Assembly: GCF_014646115.1 (NCBI RefSeq)
Contig: NZ_BMMV01000007.1
Span: forward strand, 101,489-165,488
DNA from: Streptomyces camponoticapitis
GTDB taxonomy: Bacteria; Actinomycetota; Actinomycetes; Streptomycetales; Streptomycetaceae
Direction of reading: 5' to 3'
Length of the DNA stretch: 64,000 nt
Part shown: piece by piece, positions 1-9,507 of the stretch
How the letters are laid out: the number at the start of each line of letters is the position of its first letter
Position numbering within the stretch: position 1 is the stretch's first letter
Translations under genes and position numbers: made by a program
Notes under the pieces: generated by a model
The model's input: only the letters and a program-made list of their open reading frames with translations
Databases searched by the model: none
What the model was told of the DNA's origin: nothing

Positions 1-235
1 ACAGATAGTTCTTGATGTCCCAGGAGTTCTTGGGGAGGGTGCCTGGCGTGAAGCGGCGGCCGGCTTCGAGGACCCCGACGCGGTAACCCTTCTCGGTCAG
101 CCGCAGCGCGGAGACCGCGCCGCCGAAGCCCGACCCGACGACGATGACGTCGTAGTCGTAGCCGTCACCGGTGTCGTCGGCGTCCGCCGGCTCGACCTCG
201 TCCTCCGGGCCCCGGGCACGGGTGTCCCCTGACAT
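1..235 (-). CDS. GMC/cholesterol-oxidase-like FAD oxidoreductase, N-terminal part only
   Basis: The gene starts at the ATG at 235 and runs left out of the window, so only about 78 N-terminal residues are visible. After an acidic, disordered leader of about 25 residues comes the ADP-binding fold motif [18 protein letters not shown], then a Val-Leu-Glu-Ala-Gly strand end, which is the FAD-binding Rossmann start of GMC and cholesterol-oxidase-like flavoenzymes. A strong Shine-Dalgarno (AAGGAG) precedes the ATG. It lies 18 bp downstream of the aldehyde dehydrogenase gene on the same strand and is probably cotranscribed with it. In mycobacteria choD sits beside guaB3, which makes a ChoD-like assignment reasonable, but substrate cannot be decided from this fragment. 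Confidence 0.75.
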   Translation of the reverse strand, partial: MSGDTRARGPEDEVEPADADDTGDGYDYDVIVVGSGFGGAVSALRLTEKGYRVGVLEAGRRFTPGTLPKNSWDIKNYL

Positions 236-253
236 CGGCTCTCCTTCTTCGAA

Positions 254-1858
254 TCAGCGCAGCCGGAAGGCCTTGAGCGCGCGCAGGCTCCTGGTCATGA
301 ACGCCGCGTATTTCTCGTCGTCCATGCCCATCGACGGTGCCATCGGCAGCACGCGCTGCTGCGCGACGGTCTGTACCTCGGTGAATTTGAGAATGCCCTC
401 GGAGCCGTGCCTGCGGCCGAGGCCGGACTCCTTCATGCCGCCCATCGGCGCCCGGACGCTGCCGTACGCCGGGGCGTAACCCTCGTTGATGTTGACGGTG
501 CCGGTGCGCAGCCGGGCGGCGATCGCGTGCCCGCGCCTGCCGTCACGCGTCCAGACGCTCGAATTGAGGCCGTACGGCGTGGAGTTGGCCAGCTCGACGG
601 CCTCGTCCTCGTCGCCGAACCGGTAGATGGAGACGACCGGCCCGAAGGTCTCCTCGGTGCAGACCGACATCGGCGCCTCGACGCCCTCCAGGATGGTGGG
701 CTCGTAGAAGTACGGCCCGATGTCGGGGCGCGCGACGCCGCCCGCGAGGACCGTGGCGCCCTTGGCGACCGCCTCCTCGACATGGCTGGTCACGGTCGTG
801 AGCTGGCGCTCGCTGATGAGGGAGCCCATGTCGGCCCCGTACGCGAGCGCGCTGCCCAGACGCATCGCCTTCGTGCGGGCGACGAACCGCTCGACGAACG
901 CGTCGGCGATCGACTCGTGGACGTACAACCGCTCGATGGAGATGCAGAGTTGGCCGGCGGTGGAGAAGCAGGCGCGCACCGCCCCGGCCGCCGCCTTCTC
1001 GACGTCGGCGTCGTGCAGGACCAGCATGGCGTTCTTGCCGCCGAGTTCGAGGGAGGCGCCGACCAGCCGGCTCGCCGCACGCTGGGCGACCTCGCGGCCG
1101 GTGCGGGTGGAGCCGGTGAAGGAGATGTAGTCGCCGCGCTCGACGACCTCGGGCCCGATGACCGGTCCCTCGCCGAGCACCACCTGGAACAGCCCGGCCG
1201 GCAGCCCGGCCTCCACCAGCAGGTCACGCGCCCACAGTGCGGTGAGCGCGGTCTCGGTGTCGGGCTTCATCACCACGGCGTTGCCCGCGACGAAGGCGGG
1301 CAGGGCGTCGCCGACAGAGAGCTCCAGCGGGTAGTTCCAGGGCGCGATCTGGCCGACGACACCGCGCGGCTGACGCTGCTCGGTGACCTTGGTCAGGACG
1401 GGTACGGCGCCGGTGTGCCGTCTCGGCCGCAGATACGAGGGGGCCTTGCGCCCGTAGTGGCGGGCGGCGACGGCCACGGCCTGGACCTCCTCGTGCGCGT
1501 GCAGCCTCGCCTTGCCGGTCTCCAGCTGGATGAGGTCGAGCACCTCGGCCTGGCGCTCCAGCAGCAGGTCGTGGAAGCGGAGCAGGACGGCGGCGCGCTC
1601 GCGTACGGGGGTGGCCGCCCAGACGGGCTGTGCGGCGCGGGCGCGCGCGAAGGCCTCGGCGACGTCCTCGGGGGTGGACTCGGGCAGGTCGGCGAGTTTC
1701 TCGCCGGTGGCCGGGGTGTGGTTCGAGGTCTGCCCGGAACCCACGACGCCCCTGATGAGCTGGGCGAGCACTTCGGGAGTGACCACGTTGGCGGCGGTGC
1801 GCACGCCGGCGGGCACCGGAACCACGGGATTGGTCGTGGGGGCCTGTGAGTCCGTCAT
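254..1858 (-). CDS. Succinate-semialdehyde dehydrogenase (NADP+) family
   Basis: A 534-residue aldehyde dehydrogenase, probably oxidising succinic semialdehyde to succinate in the GABA shunt, in the cytoplasm. Visible motifs are the NAD(P)-binding IAPWNYPLELSVGDALPA region, FTGSTRTGREV, the general-base segment LELGGKNAMLVL, and the nucleophile segment FSTAGQLCISIERL with Cys; near the C-terminus are ETFGPVVSIYRF and the PMGGMKESGLGRRHG end motif of class-3/SSADH-like enzymes. The ATG at 1858 is preferred over the in-frame ATG at 1879 because the hexamer TACCCT ends 7 nt before it, giving a leaderless arrangement; the upstream ATG has only a weak AAGG. The start codon choice is therefore inference. 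Succinate versus another semialdehyde is not proven by sequence. Confidence 0.82.
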   Translation of the reverse strand: MTDSQAPTTNPVVPVPAGVRTAANVVTPEVLAQLIRGVVGSGQTSNHTPATGEKLADLPESTPEDVAEAFARARAAQPVWAATPVRERAAVLLRFHDLLLERQAEVLDLIQLETGKARLHAHEEVQAVAVAARHYGRKAPSYLRPRRHTGAVPVLTKVTEQRQPRGVVGQIAPWNYPLELSVGDALPAFVAGNAVVMKPDTETALTALWARDLLVEAGLPAGLFQVVLGEGPVIGPEVVERGDYISFTGSTRTGREVAQRAASRLVGASLELGGKNAMLVLHDADVEKAAAGAVRACFSTAGQLCISIERLYVHESIADAFVERFVARTKAMRLGSALAYGADMGSLISERQLTTVTSHVEEAVAKGATVLAGGVARPDIGPYFYEPTILEGVEAPMSVCTEETFGPVVSIYRFGDEDEAVELANSTPYGLNSSVWTRDGRRGHAIAARLRTGTVNINEGYAPAYGSVRAPMGGMKESGLGRRHGSEGILKFTEVQTVAQQRVLPMAPSMGMDDEKYAAFMTRSLRALKAFRLR

Positions 1859-1931
1859 GAGGGCGAGGGTATGCCGCATCCGGACCTTTCGGTACCCGCG
1901 GGTAACACCTTTTCACCGGTCGCCGCCCGGC

Positions 1932-1971
1932 CGTCCGCCGCTCGGACGACGAGCACCCGCCGGCCGGCGGG
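1932..1971. terminator. Hairpin pair between kinase gene and aldehyde dehydrogenase gene
   Basis: Two adjacent hairpins: CGTCCG/CGGACG (1932-1937 with 1943-1948), and a perfect 16-bp palindrome CCCGCCGGCCGGCGGG at 1956-1971. They lie 55-95 bp downstream of the kinase stop codon at 2027 on the minus strand. There is no T-tract, as is usual in Streptomyces. The palindrome could equally be a regulatory site for the next gene. Confidence 0.4.
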
Positions 1972-2026
1972 ACGGCCCGCGACGAACGCGCCGGTGATCG
2001 CTGGCGGATAAGCCCTGATCAGGCGC

Positions 2027-3745
2027 TCAGGGCAGGTAGTCGCTGTCGATCACGACATTCTTGACGACGTTCGAGAAGAGTTCCTCGCCGTCCTTCATGG
2101 CGTCGCCCTGGGCGGGCATGCTCACGCGCAGCCGCCAGTACACATCCTCCTCGCCGGGGACGACCAGCTCGTGGTAGCGGTGGCGGACCGGCTCCTCGGA
2201 CGAGTCGGAGTACGACGTGAAGTCGACGACGTTCTCGAAAGCCTTGTCCGAGCCGTCGAACGACGACCGCCGCGTCGAGTACTTCGCTTCCTTCATCTCC
2301 GTACCGCTCTCGCCGCCGCCGTAGTAGTGCGCCTCCCAGACTTTCGGCTCGGGCGCCAGTATCTGGTTGTCCGGCCGCTTCTGGACCTGTTCCATCGATA
2401 TGTGGAAGACCCCGCTCGGATCGGCGAAGCTGACGCGCGTCTCCTCGGTCTGGGGCTCCTGGGAGCGCCGGTAGTCCTTCGGGACGGCGATCTCGGCCTC
2501 CAGGATCTCCGCCTCCGGGCGGACCCCCCAGCCCTCCGGCAGCCCCTCGGACGCGAACGGGTTGAAGAAGATCAGCACCAGCGCGAGGACCACCGCGAGC
2601 AGCCCGCCGCCGAGGCCGTACTGCGCCGGACGGTTACCGTGCAGGACCGGCGGGAGCCACTTGCTGCCGCCGCCCGGTGCGCCGTTGCCCTCGCCCTGGT
2701 AGAGCCTCGTCGCCTCCGGGGAGAGCTGCGGCGGACGCGCCACCGACTCCAGCACCGCGCGCACCTCGGCGGCGGTCGGACGTGCCGCCGGGTCCTTGCG
2801 CAGGAGCTGCATCACGACCGTGCCGAAGGCGCCCGACCCGCGGGCCGGTATCTGGGGCTCGGCGGAGAGCACGGCCTGGAGGGTGGCGGGGATGTTCGAG
2901 CGGCGGTACGGGGACATCCCCTCGACCGCCGCGTACAGCACGACGCCCAGCGACCAGAGGTCCGACTCGGGGCCGGGGCGCTGCCCGAGCACCCGCTCCG
3001 GGGCGATGAACTCCGGTGAGCCGACGAAGGCTCCCGTCTCGGTGAGCCCCTGCTGGCCCTCGACCTGGGCGATGCCGAAGTCACTGAGCACGACGCGGTC
3101 GGCGCGCCCGAGCAGGACGTTGTCCGGCTTCACGTCGCGGTGCAGCACACCGGCCTCGTGGGCGGCGTTGAGCGCGTCCAGTACGTCGAGCCCGATCCTG
3201 GCCGCCTCGCGCGGGTCGAGCGTTCCCTCCTGAAGACGGTCGGCGAGCGACTGGCCGCGTACCAGCTCCATGACGATCCACGGCTTGGCGTCCTCGACGA
3301 CCACGTCGTGCATCGTGACGACCGAGGGATGGTCGATCCGCGCGGCGGAGGTCGCCTCGCGCCGCATCCGCCGGTGGACGGTGTCGCGTTCCTGGGCGCT
3401 CAGATGCTCGGGCACCCGGGGCTCCTTGACGGCGACGTCGCGGTCCACGACCTCGTCGTGCGCCAGCCAGACCGTGCCCATGCCGCCGTGCCCGAGCCGC
3501 GAGACGAGCCGGTAGCGGCCGCCCAGCAGGCGTCCGGCCGACGGGTCGGGCGCGGTGGGGCTCTGGGGGCTCCGCTGCGTCGGCTGGTACGGGGAGTCCT
3601 GAGCGCTCTGAGGGGCGGTCTGGGGCGGCACCTGCGGGGGCTGCCCCTGGTGCGGCGGATACGGCTGAGGCGCCTGCGGCTGTGGGTGCGGCGGTCGAAG
3701 TCCGTAGCTGGTGGGCTCGTTCGCCCGTCCCCCGTCGTTCGTCAT
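2027..3745 (-). CDS. Membrane Ser/Thr protein kinase with extracytoplasmic sensor domain
   Basis: A 572-residue PknB-type Hanks kinase. A Pro/Gln-rich cytoplasmic leader (about residues 15-70) precedes the kinase domain, which has the glycine loop GHGGMG (about 85-90), the VAVK lysine (107), catalytic HRDVKPDN (202-209), DFG (222-224) and APE (248-250), so it should be active. One membrane helix lies near residues 372-395, followed by an outside domain of about 170 residues with no PASTA repeats; its pattern (a Phe-Asp-Gly segment, charged strands, a final VVKNVVIDSDY) resembles the ectodomains of the neighbouring kinases. The ATG at 3745 has AAGGA 7 nt upstream and is preferred to the GTG at 3751. 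First of four tandem kinase-like genes. Confidence 0.92.
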   Translation of the reverse strand: MTNDGGRANEPTSYGLRPPHPQPQAPQPYPPHQGQPPQVPPQTAPQSAQDSPYQPTQRSPQSPTAPDPSAGRLLGGRYRLVSRLGHGGMGTVWLAHDEVVDRDVAVKEPRVPEHLSAQERDTVHRRMRREATSAARIDHPSVVTMHDVVVEDAKPWIVMELVRGQSLADRLQEGTLDPREAARIGLDVLDALNAAHEAGVLHRDVKPDNVLLGRADRVVLSDFGIAQVEGQQGLTETGAFVGSPEFIAPERVLGQRPGPESDLWSLGVVLYAAVEGMSPYRRSNIPATLQAVLSAEPQIPARGSGAFGTVVMQLLRKDPAARPTAAEVRAVLESVARPPQLSPEATRLYQGEGNGAPGGGSKWLPPVLHGNRPAQYGLGGGLLAVVLALVLIFFNPFASEGLPEGWGVRPEAEILEAEIAVPKDYRRSQEPQTEETRVSFADPSGVFHISMEQVQKRPDNQILAPEPKVWEAHYYGGGESGTEMKEAKYSTRRSSFDGSDKAFENVVDFTSYSDSSEEPVRHRYHELVVPGEEDVYWRLRVSMPAQGDAMKDGEELFSNVVKNVVIDSDYLP

Positions 3746-3867
3746 GACCACATCCTTACGGAAAGCACATCTCGATGGCCACCACGGGGTGGCAGCGGGT
3801 GCAGAGCCGTGACATCACGGTCTCAGTCATGCGTCGTAAGGGCTCGTGCGCTCGTGCGGGCCCGCCC

Positions 3868-5676
3868 TCACTCGCCCGTGCTGTCCGACCTGCCCTCGCC
3901 GTCCGGCTGCCAGCCGCCGAGCACGATGTCGAACTGGGACCGGGTGGTGGACCAGTCGCCGACCGGACCGGACATGTAGATCGCGTACTCGGTCGAGCCG
4001 TCGGCCGAGTAGTACATCTGGTCGATCGCGCGGCGCTCCCCCTTGTGACCCTGTCGCTCGGTCCAGGTGAACTCCCAGAGCGCGGCCTTCGTCTGGCCGC
4101 GGAAATTGTTGGGACGCATCTTGACCCGGTCGTACAGGGGCAGTTTGCCGACCTCCAGCTCCATGTTCTTCATGTGCTGGTACGGATTCTCGAAGTCCGG
4201 TGTGGTGTCGACGGCGATACGCAGGAGGTGGAGGCCGTTGTCGGGGGTGTAGTCGATCTGGTCGCCGTCCATCTGGCGCTGCCAGCCGTCGGGGACGATG
4301 AGGCTGAAGCCCGCCGGATCGTCCACCCGCACCCAGCCGTCGGGGACGGCGTCGCCGTCGGTGCTCTCGCCGCCGGTGCTCTCCTCTCCTCCGTCACCGT
4401 CCTCGCTGCCGCCCGTGCCGTTGTTCGGGCTCGGCTCCTTGCCGTCGTCGGAGGAGGATCCGCTCGGCTCCGGGTTCGCGCCGGCGCTCGTGCCCGGGTC
4501 GTCATTGTTCCCGGCCTCGATCGCGAAGTAGCCCGCGACGCCGCCGATCAGCGCGGCGGCGACGACCGCGACGACCACCACGGGCCAACGGCGCTTCGCG
4601 GCGGGCGTGGGGACGGTCTGGGGGCTGGTCGACTGCGGGTACGCGTGCGGCGGAGTGTGCCCGTACGGGGAGGGGTACGGCGTCGCGGTGTGCGGCGGCG
4701 GGGTGTGGAGGTGCTGGGGCTGGGGCTGGAGAGCCTGTGGGTGCTGGGCCTGGGGCTGTGAGGTCTCCGGCTGCTGGTCCTGCTGATGCGGTGTGTGGGG
4801 CGGCACCGGAGCGGTGGCGGCCTCCCGCCGTGCCGCCTCGGGCTCCCGCCCCTCCAGCACCTCCCGCAGCATCCGCTCGACCTCGGCCGAGTCCGGGCGG
4901 GCCTCCGGGTCCTTGTGCAGCAGCGCGGTGATCACGGGCGCGAGCGGCCCGGCACGTAGCGGAGCCGGGGGGTCGTCGGTGATCACGGCCTGCATGGTGG
5001 CCACCGCCGACGTACGGCGGAACGGTGACGTCCCTTCCACCGCCGTGTGCAGTGTCGCGCCGAGCGACCACAGGTCGGAGGCCGGTCCCGGATCGCTGCC
5101 GCGCACCCGCTCGGGGGCCAGGTAGTCGATGGAGCCGACGAGTTCACCGGTCCGGGTGATGGCCGAGTCGCCCTCGATGGCGGCGATCCCGAAGTCCGTC
5201 AGCAGCACCCGGCCGTCCCGCGCGAGCAGGACGTTGCCGGGCTTGACGTCGCGGTGCAGCACCCCCGCCGCGTGCGCCGCGCGCAGTGCGGCGAGCACCT
5301 GGAGGCCGATGCGAGCCGCCTCCCGCACCACGATGGGGTCGGACGTGAGCGCGTCGGCGAGCGAGGGGCCGTCCACGTACTGCATGACGATCCACGGCCG
5401 GCCGCCGTGGTCGAGCACGTCATGGACCGTCACCACGGCGGGATGGCTGATCCGGGCCGCGGCTCTGGCCTCTTTCTGGGTGCGGGCGTGCAGCACGGCG
5501 CGGTCGGCCGCCGAGACGTACAGCGCGGCCGTCAACTCCTTGACCGCGACTGTCCTGTTGAGCAGTTCGTCGTAGGCCCGCCAGACCTGGCCCATGCCGC
5601 CTCTGCCGATGGCTTCACCGAGCTTGTAGCGCCCGGCGAGCGTCTGGCCCTCGCGCGTTTCCTCAGAATGTTCCAC
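3868..5676 (-). CDS. Membrane Ser/Thr protein kinase with extracytoplasmic sensor domain
   Basis: A 602-residue Hanks kinase starting at GTG 5676 after a G-rich ribosome-binding region. The kinase domain starts almost at the N-terminus: GRGGMG (24-29), VAVK Lys46, HRDVKPGN (141-148), DFG (161-163), and an APE segment in YLAPERVRG. A Gln/Pro/His-rich juxtamembrane linker follows, then one transmembrane helix (about 365-389). The extracytoplasmic part opens with a Ser/Gly/Asp-rich stalk and ends in a compact domain beginning VPDGWVRVDDPAGF, containing a WEFTW strand. All residues needed for catalysis are present. It is a paralogue of the genes at 2027 and 9508, on the same strand, 122 bp upstream of the first kinase start. 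The ligand is unknown. Confidence 0.92.
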   Translation of the reverse strand: MEHSEETREGQTLAGRYKLGEAIGRGGMGQVWRAYDELLNRTVAVKELTAALYVSAADRAVLHARTQKEARAAARISHPAVVTVHDVLDHGGRPWIVMQYVDGPSLADALTSDPIVVREAARIGLQVLAALRAAHAAGVLHRDVKPGNVLLARDGRVLLTDFGIAAIEGDSAITRTGELVGSIDYLAPERVRGSDPGPASDLWSLGATLHTAVEGTSPFRRTSAVATMQAVITDDPPAPLRAGPLAPVITALLHKDPEARPDSAEVERMLREVLEGREPEAARREAATAPVPPHTPHQQDQQPETSQPQAQHPQALQPQPQHLHTPPPHTATPYPSPYGHTPPHAYPQSTSPQTVPTPAAKRRWPVVVVAVVAAALIGGVAGYFAIEAGNNDDPGTSAGANPEPSGSSSDDGKEPSPNNGTGGSEDGDGGEESTGGESTDGDAVPDGWVRVDDPAGFSLIVPDGWQRQMDGDQIDYTPDNGLHLLRIAVDTTPDFENPYQHMKNMELEVGKLPLYDRVKMRPNNFRGQTKAALWEFTWTERQGHKGERRAIDQMYYSADGSTEYAIYMSGPVGDWSTTRSQFDIVLGGWQPDGEGRSDSTGE

Positions 5677-5807
5677 GTGCCCCCGCCTGTGCCCCCGCCT
5701 GTTCCTCGGAATGACAGATTACGGAGCGGAGGCGCGGACGCGGAACCTGGGCCCGCGCATGAAACCGCACCGTGACACGGAACGTCGGGACCCGACGGCC
5801 CGTCAGC

Positions 5808-5826
5808 GGCCCCCAGGCGGGGGGCC
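5808..5826 (-). terminator. Probable terminator downstream of the pseudokinase gene
   Basis: The stem GGCCCCC (5808-5814) pairs with GGGGGCC (5820-5826) around a 5-nt loop, about 70 bp beyond the pseudokinase stop codon at 5898. The flanking DNA (5820-5900) is a run of GGCCGGT-like repeats that could form alternative stems. No U-tract is present. Confidence 0.4.
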
Positions 5827-5897
5827 GGTGGGGGATTCAGCGGCCGGTCGGTGGCCGGTCGCGGCTGGTCGGCCCCGGCCCCGCCGGCCGGTGGCCG

Positions 5898-8800
5898 TCA
5901 GCGGGTGATCCGGTAGGAGCCGGTGGCCTGTTGGTAGATCTCTGAGACCTTGTCCCGCTCGTTCTCCGGGCCGATGACCTGGATGATGTGGTAGCTGTCC
6001 TTCACGATCATGACGAGATTCCGGACGTAGACTTCCTGCCCGCTGCTGTTCTGCCAGGTGAACTGGCCCTCGGCCATGGGCTGTTGTCCGACGTCGATCC
6101 GGCGCAGGCCCGACGAAGTGGCCCACGACGAATCCCGGAAGGGCTGCAACTCCCGCTCCTTGTCGGCCTGATAGGCCATCGGGTCGTCGCCGTTGTCGGC
6201 CACGGTGTCGCGTCCCGGCACGACGATGAGCGTGTAGTCGCCGCGTACGTAACGGACTTGGCCGCTGTCGTTGATCGGCCTGCGCTCCCAGCTCTTGTCC
6301 ACGCCGATCTCGAAGCCCTCGGTGTCCTTGCGCAGGACATAGCCGGCCGCGAGGTCGGCCGGGGAGCCGGAGGTCTGCGGTGTCGAGGAGTTGGGATCCG
6401 CCGGCTCGTCGGCGCCGTTGTCCGCGGTCGTGTCCGGGTCCTGCGGTCGCGGCGTCGCCGGCGCGCTCGGATTCGAACCGGCCCCGGTCCCCGACTGCTT
6501 CTCGTCGGCCTTCGGCAGGAACATCACCGCGAAGGCGATGGCCGCGGCCATCAGCAGGAGGATCACGACGAGCAGGACGCGCCCGAGCGAGCGCGGCGAC
6601 CCGCCGCCCTTCGGCCGCTGCCTGGGCTCGCGGTACTCCCTGTCGCCGAAGTCGTCGTCCCGGTGGTCCCGTTCGGGGTAGGAGCGGTCCGGCTGCTCGC
6701 GGCGCGGCTCCACATAGGTCTCACCGCGCGACGCGTGCGCCAGACCGCGCCGCTCGGAGGATCTGCCGCCCCTCTCCTTGCGCTCCTTGACCTTTTTGTG
6801 GCGGTGCCGGCCGTCGCCGCCACGGCCGCGGCCCCGGCGCTTGCGGACCAGCTCGCCCCTGCGGCGCACTATGGGCAGGCGTTCGTCGACGGAGGGCACG
6901 GCGACGACGTCGAGGCCCGCGTCGGGCTCGGGCGCCGAGCGCACCAGCGAACGCAGCCAGCCGCGCAGCTCCTCGAAGTCGGGGCGCTCCGTGGGGTCCT
7001 GCCGGAGCAGCGACTCGACGACGGGACGCAGCGGGCCGCACTCCTCGGCGAACGCGGGCGGTTCGGCGCAGACGAGCTGGACCAGCTCGGCCGCGCTCTC
7101 CTCCGGATACGGGGCGTGGCCCTGGACCGCGCGGTAGAGCAGCGCGCCCAGCGCCCACAGGTCGGTGGACGGGCCGATGGGCGGGGCGAGCTGCCAGTTC
7201 TCGTGCACCGGGCCGGCCTGCTCGGGCGCCCACCGCTCGGTGACGGCGCCGACAACGGCTATCCGGGCCTGGCGCGCGCGTTCGGCGGCGAGCGGGGTGG
7301 CGGGGCCCCGGTACGCGGGGGTCGTGCCGCCCGCGACGACATCGTCCCAGCGGCCCGCCGGTGCGGTCGAGCCGGGGACGGCGGGCAGGTTCGACGACTG
7401 CCGCTGGGCGTCGGCGCGCATGGCGTCGCTGGTGCCCGAGCCGTGCCAACTGCCGCCGCCACCGCCGCCGGTCCCCGAGCCGCCCGCGCTCTGCTGCGGG
7501 AGATACGGGGACGAGCCGCCGGCCGGGGGCAGCGCCGGTACGCCGCGACCGCCCGTCGCCCGGTGGTACGGGTCGCCGCCGCCGGCGGACAGCGGGGCGG
7601 AGCCGTCGCCGGGGGCGGACGGACCGTCGTGCCAGGTACCGGCCAGCTGCACGCGGCGGGGCCGGCCCGGGTCGTCGTCGTCGGGGTCGTCGGCGTCAGT
7701 GTCGGTGTCGGTGTCGTACCTGCCGCGACCGGCGTCGATCTCGCGGGGCGGCAACGCCCACCAGTCGGGGTCGCGGTTGTCGCTCTGGGAGGGTCCGGCC
7801 GTTCCGGCCCCGCCCGGGGGGCCCTCCGGGGCGCCGCCGCGCCCGGCGGGGGCCGAGGGGTCCGACAGATGCACGGGGCGCTGTGCGGGCAGGGTGCCGC
7901 TGTCGCGCTGCTGCTGGTCCTCGGTGACACGGGCGGCGGCGCGTGCTCCGGCACGGTAGGCGGCGATGGCTCCCGCGCGCGCGGCGCGGGTGTCCGCCGG
8001 GCCGCCGCGGGAGGGGTTGGCGGGCAGGGCGGGCCTGCCCGTGTACGGGAGGACGGGTGCCGCTCCCGTACCGCTGTCGGCGGCCGTGCCCGGACCGCCA
8101 TGGGTGTCCCGGCCGTCGGCGTCTTCCGCGCCGCCCTGGCCGCTGTCGGGGCGGGCGCCGGTGTCACCGGTGTCCGGGCCGCGGCCCACGCCGGGCAGCC
8201 CGGACGCGTCGGTCCCGTACGGGCCCTGGTCGTAAGGGACTTCGCCGTAGGACCGGCCGCCGTACGTGCCGTCCCCGTAGGTCGCCTCGCCGTACGGGCC
8301 GTCCGCGGAGCGGGCTGTCTCCAGCGCGGCGCGGCCCGGCGAGGCCGGCCCCACGGGCACGCCGAGCGCGGTCCCGGGCGGCAGCGCCTCGGAGGCGCCC
8401 GTCCGTCCGGCCGGGATACCCGCGGCGCCCGGGCCGCCGCCCGGCACGCCCGCCATGTCCGTACCGCCGCCGAGGCCGAGGCCCGTCTGCGGCTCCGGCG
8501 CCTGTTCGGTGCCCGGAACGGGCCCCGGAATCTCGCCGACGGGCCGGTAACCGGCGTCGAAACCGCCCTCCTCGGGCGATGCCGGCACCGGCATGTAGCC
8601 GCAGAGCGCCTCCTCGGCCGCGCCTGCCGCGAGGCCGGTGAGCACCACGCGCCCGTCGTCGCAGACGAGCACCGTGCGGATGGTGATGTTCCGGTGGGTC
8701 CAGCCGTGGGCGTGCAGGACCCGCACGGCGGTGAGCACGTCCGAGGCGATCTCGGCCGCGCGGTAGGGGTTGAGCGGCTTCTCGGCGAGCAGGGCGGCCA

Positions 8801-9179
8801 GCGGCCTGGCCGCGACCAGTTCACTCACTATCCACAGCGAGCCGCCCTCGGCGAAGACGTCGAAGACCTGGTCGAGCCGGGGGTGGTCGGGGATCTGCGC
8901 GGCGCTCTGGGCGGCATCGATGGCACGGCGCACCGCCGGGTCCGTGGGCCTGCGTGTCGTACGGCCCGAGACCCGCCGCGTGGCCGCGGCGCCGTCCGGG
9001 TCGACCATCTCGGCGTCCACGACCTCCGGCAACGGCACCTGCCTGACGAGGACTTCCTGCCCGCTGTAGGTGTCGAACGCACGTGTCTCGACGAGATCGA
9101 ACTCGTCCGACGGAGGCAGGGGCAGGCGGTAGCGGTCGGCAAGCACCCGTCCCGCGTAGTCGTCCACGACGCCTCCCAC
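5898..9179 (-). CDS. Large membrane pseudokinase with a kinase domain split by a ~450-residue insertion
   Basis: A 1093-residue protein with Hanks-kinase architecture but without a working active site. The N-lobe (about residues 15-55) lacks the glycine loop and has Arg46 (VLVR) where VAxK should be; the catalytic loop reads THRN (161-164) instead of HRD, and the DFG position reads LTGLA (180-184). After it comes a Gly/Pro/Ala/Asp-rich low-complexity stretch of roughly 450 residues; only then does the C-lobe resume (RWAPEQA near 649, then STDLWALGALLYRAVQG and DPTERPDFEELRGWL). A basic juxtamembrane segment, one transmembrane helix (about 861-886) and an ectodomain similar to those of the neighbouring kinases complete it. 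GTG 9179 is used; GTG 9167 with GGGAGG just upstream is equally plausible. It may bind or scaffold the adjacent active kinases (inference). Confidence 0.85.
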   Translation of the reverse strand: MGGVVDDYAGRVLADRYRLPLPPSDEFDLVETRAFDTYSGQEVLVRQVPLPEVVDAEMVDPDGAAATRRVSGRTTRRPTDPAVRRAIDAAQSAAQIPDHPRLDQVFDVFAEGGSLWIVSELVAARPLAALLAEKPLNPYRAAEIASDVLTAVRVLHAHGWTHRNITIRTVLVCDDGRVVLTGLAAGAAEEALCGYMPVPASPEEGGFDAGYRPVGEIPGPVPGTEQAPEPQTGLGLGGGTDMAGVPGGGPGAAGIPAGRTGASEALPPGTALGVPVGPASPGRAALETARSADGPYGEATYGDGTYGGRSYGEVPYDQGPYGTDASGLPGVGRGPDTGDTGARPDSGQGGAEDADGRDTHGGPGTAADSGTGAAPVLPYTGRPALPANPSRGGPADTRAARAGAIAAYRAGARAAARVTEDQQQRDSGTLPAQRPVHLSDPSAPAGRGGAPEGPPGGAGTAGPSQSDNRDPDWWALPPREIDAGRGRYDTDTDTDADDPDDDDPGRPRRVQLAGTWHDGPSAPGDGSAPLSAGGGDPYHRATGGRGVPALPPAGGSSPYLPQQSAGGSGTGGGGGGSWHGSGTSDAMRADAQRQSSNLPAVPGSTAPAGRWDDVVAGGTTPAYRGPATPLAAERARQARIAVVGAVTERWAPEQAGPVHENWQLAPPIGPSTDLWALGALLYRAVQGHAPYPEESAAELVQLVCAEPPAFAEECGPLRPVVESLLRQDPTERPDFEELRGWLRSLVRSAPEPDAGLDVVAVPSVDERLPIVRRRGELVRKRRGRGRGGDGRHRHKKVKERKERGGRSSERRGLAHASRGETYVEPRREQPDRSYPERDHRDDDFGDREYREPRQRPKGGGSPRSLGRVLLVVILLLMAAAIAFAVMFLPKADEKQSGTGAGSNPSAPATPRPQDPDTTADNGADEPADPNSSTPQTSGSPADLAAGYVLRKDTEGFEIGVDKSWERRPINDSGQVRYVRGDYTLIVVPGRDTVADNGDDPMAYQADKERELQPFRDSSWATSSGLRRIDVGQQPMAEGQFTWQNSSGQEVYVRNLVMIVKDSYHIIQVIGPENERDKVSEIYQQATGSYRITR

Positions 9180-9507
9180 ACGCGCGCTGTCCCTGGGTCT
9201 CCGGATCGTCGGAGACCTCGCGAAACCGCCAATTCCGGTCGTTTACCGGCCCATTGTGACTGCGTACGGTCCGCGAGCTCTCACGATACGTGGCCGCACA
9301 CAAATATGCCGCCGGGTCACCGCAACACAGGTCTTAACCTTCCCGGCAACCCGCGCCCGTACGCCCCGGCGCACCGGGCCACCACCCGCCGTGGCCCGTT
9401 CCGGTCATCGTGCGCGCCGCTCCACAGACAGTCGCATCAATCACCGGAACGGGTGGTATCGCCCACCAGTTCACGCCATCACGACGCGTTCACGCCGCGC
9501 CCCGCTG
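9180..9507. other. 328-bp intergenic region with a long inverted repeat
   Basis: No gene was seen here. The region must hold the end of the upstream kinase transcript and the promoter of the pseudokinase gene. A perfect 11-bp inverted repeat CCCGTTCCGGT (9395-9405) / ACCGGAACGGG (9443-9453) with a 37-nt spacer lies near the kinase stop. Composition is less GC-rich near 9300 (CACAAATATGCC), as expected near a promoter, but I cannot assign -35 and -10 boxes. Confidence 0.45.
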
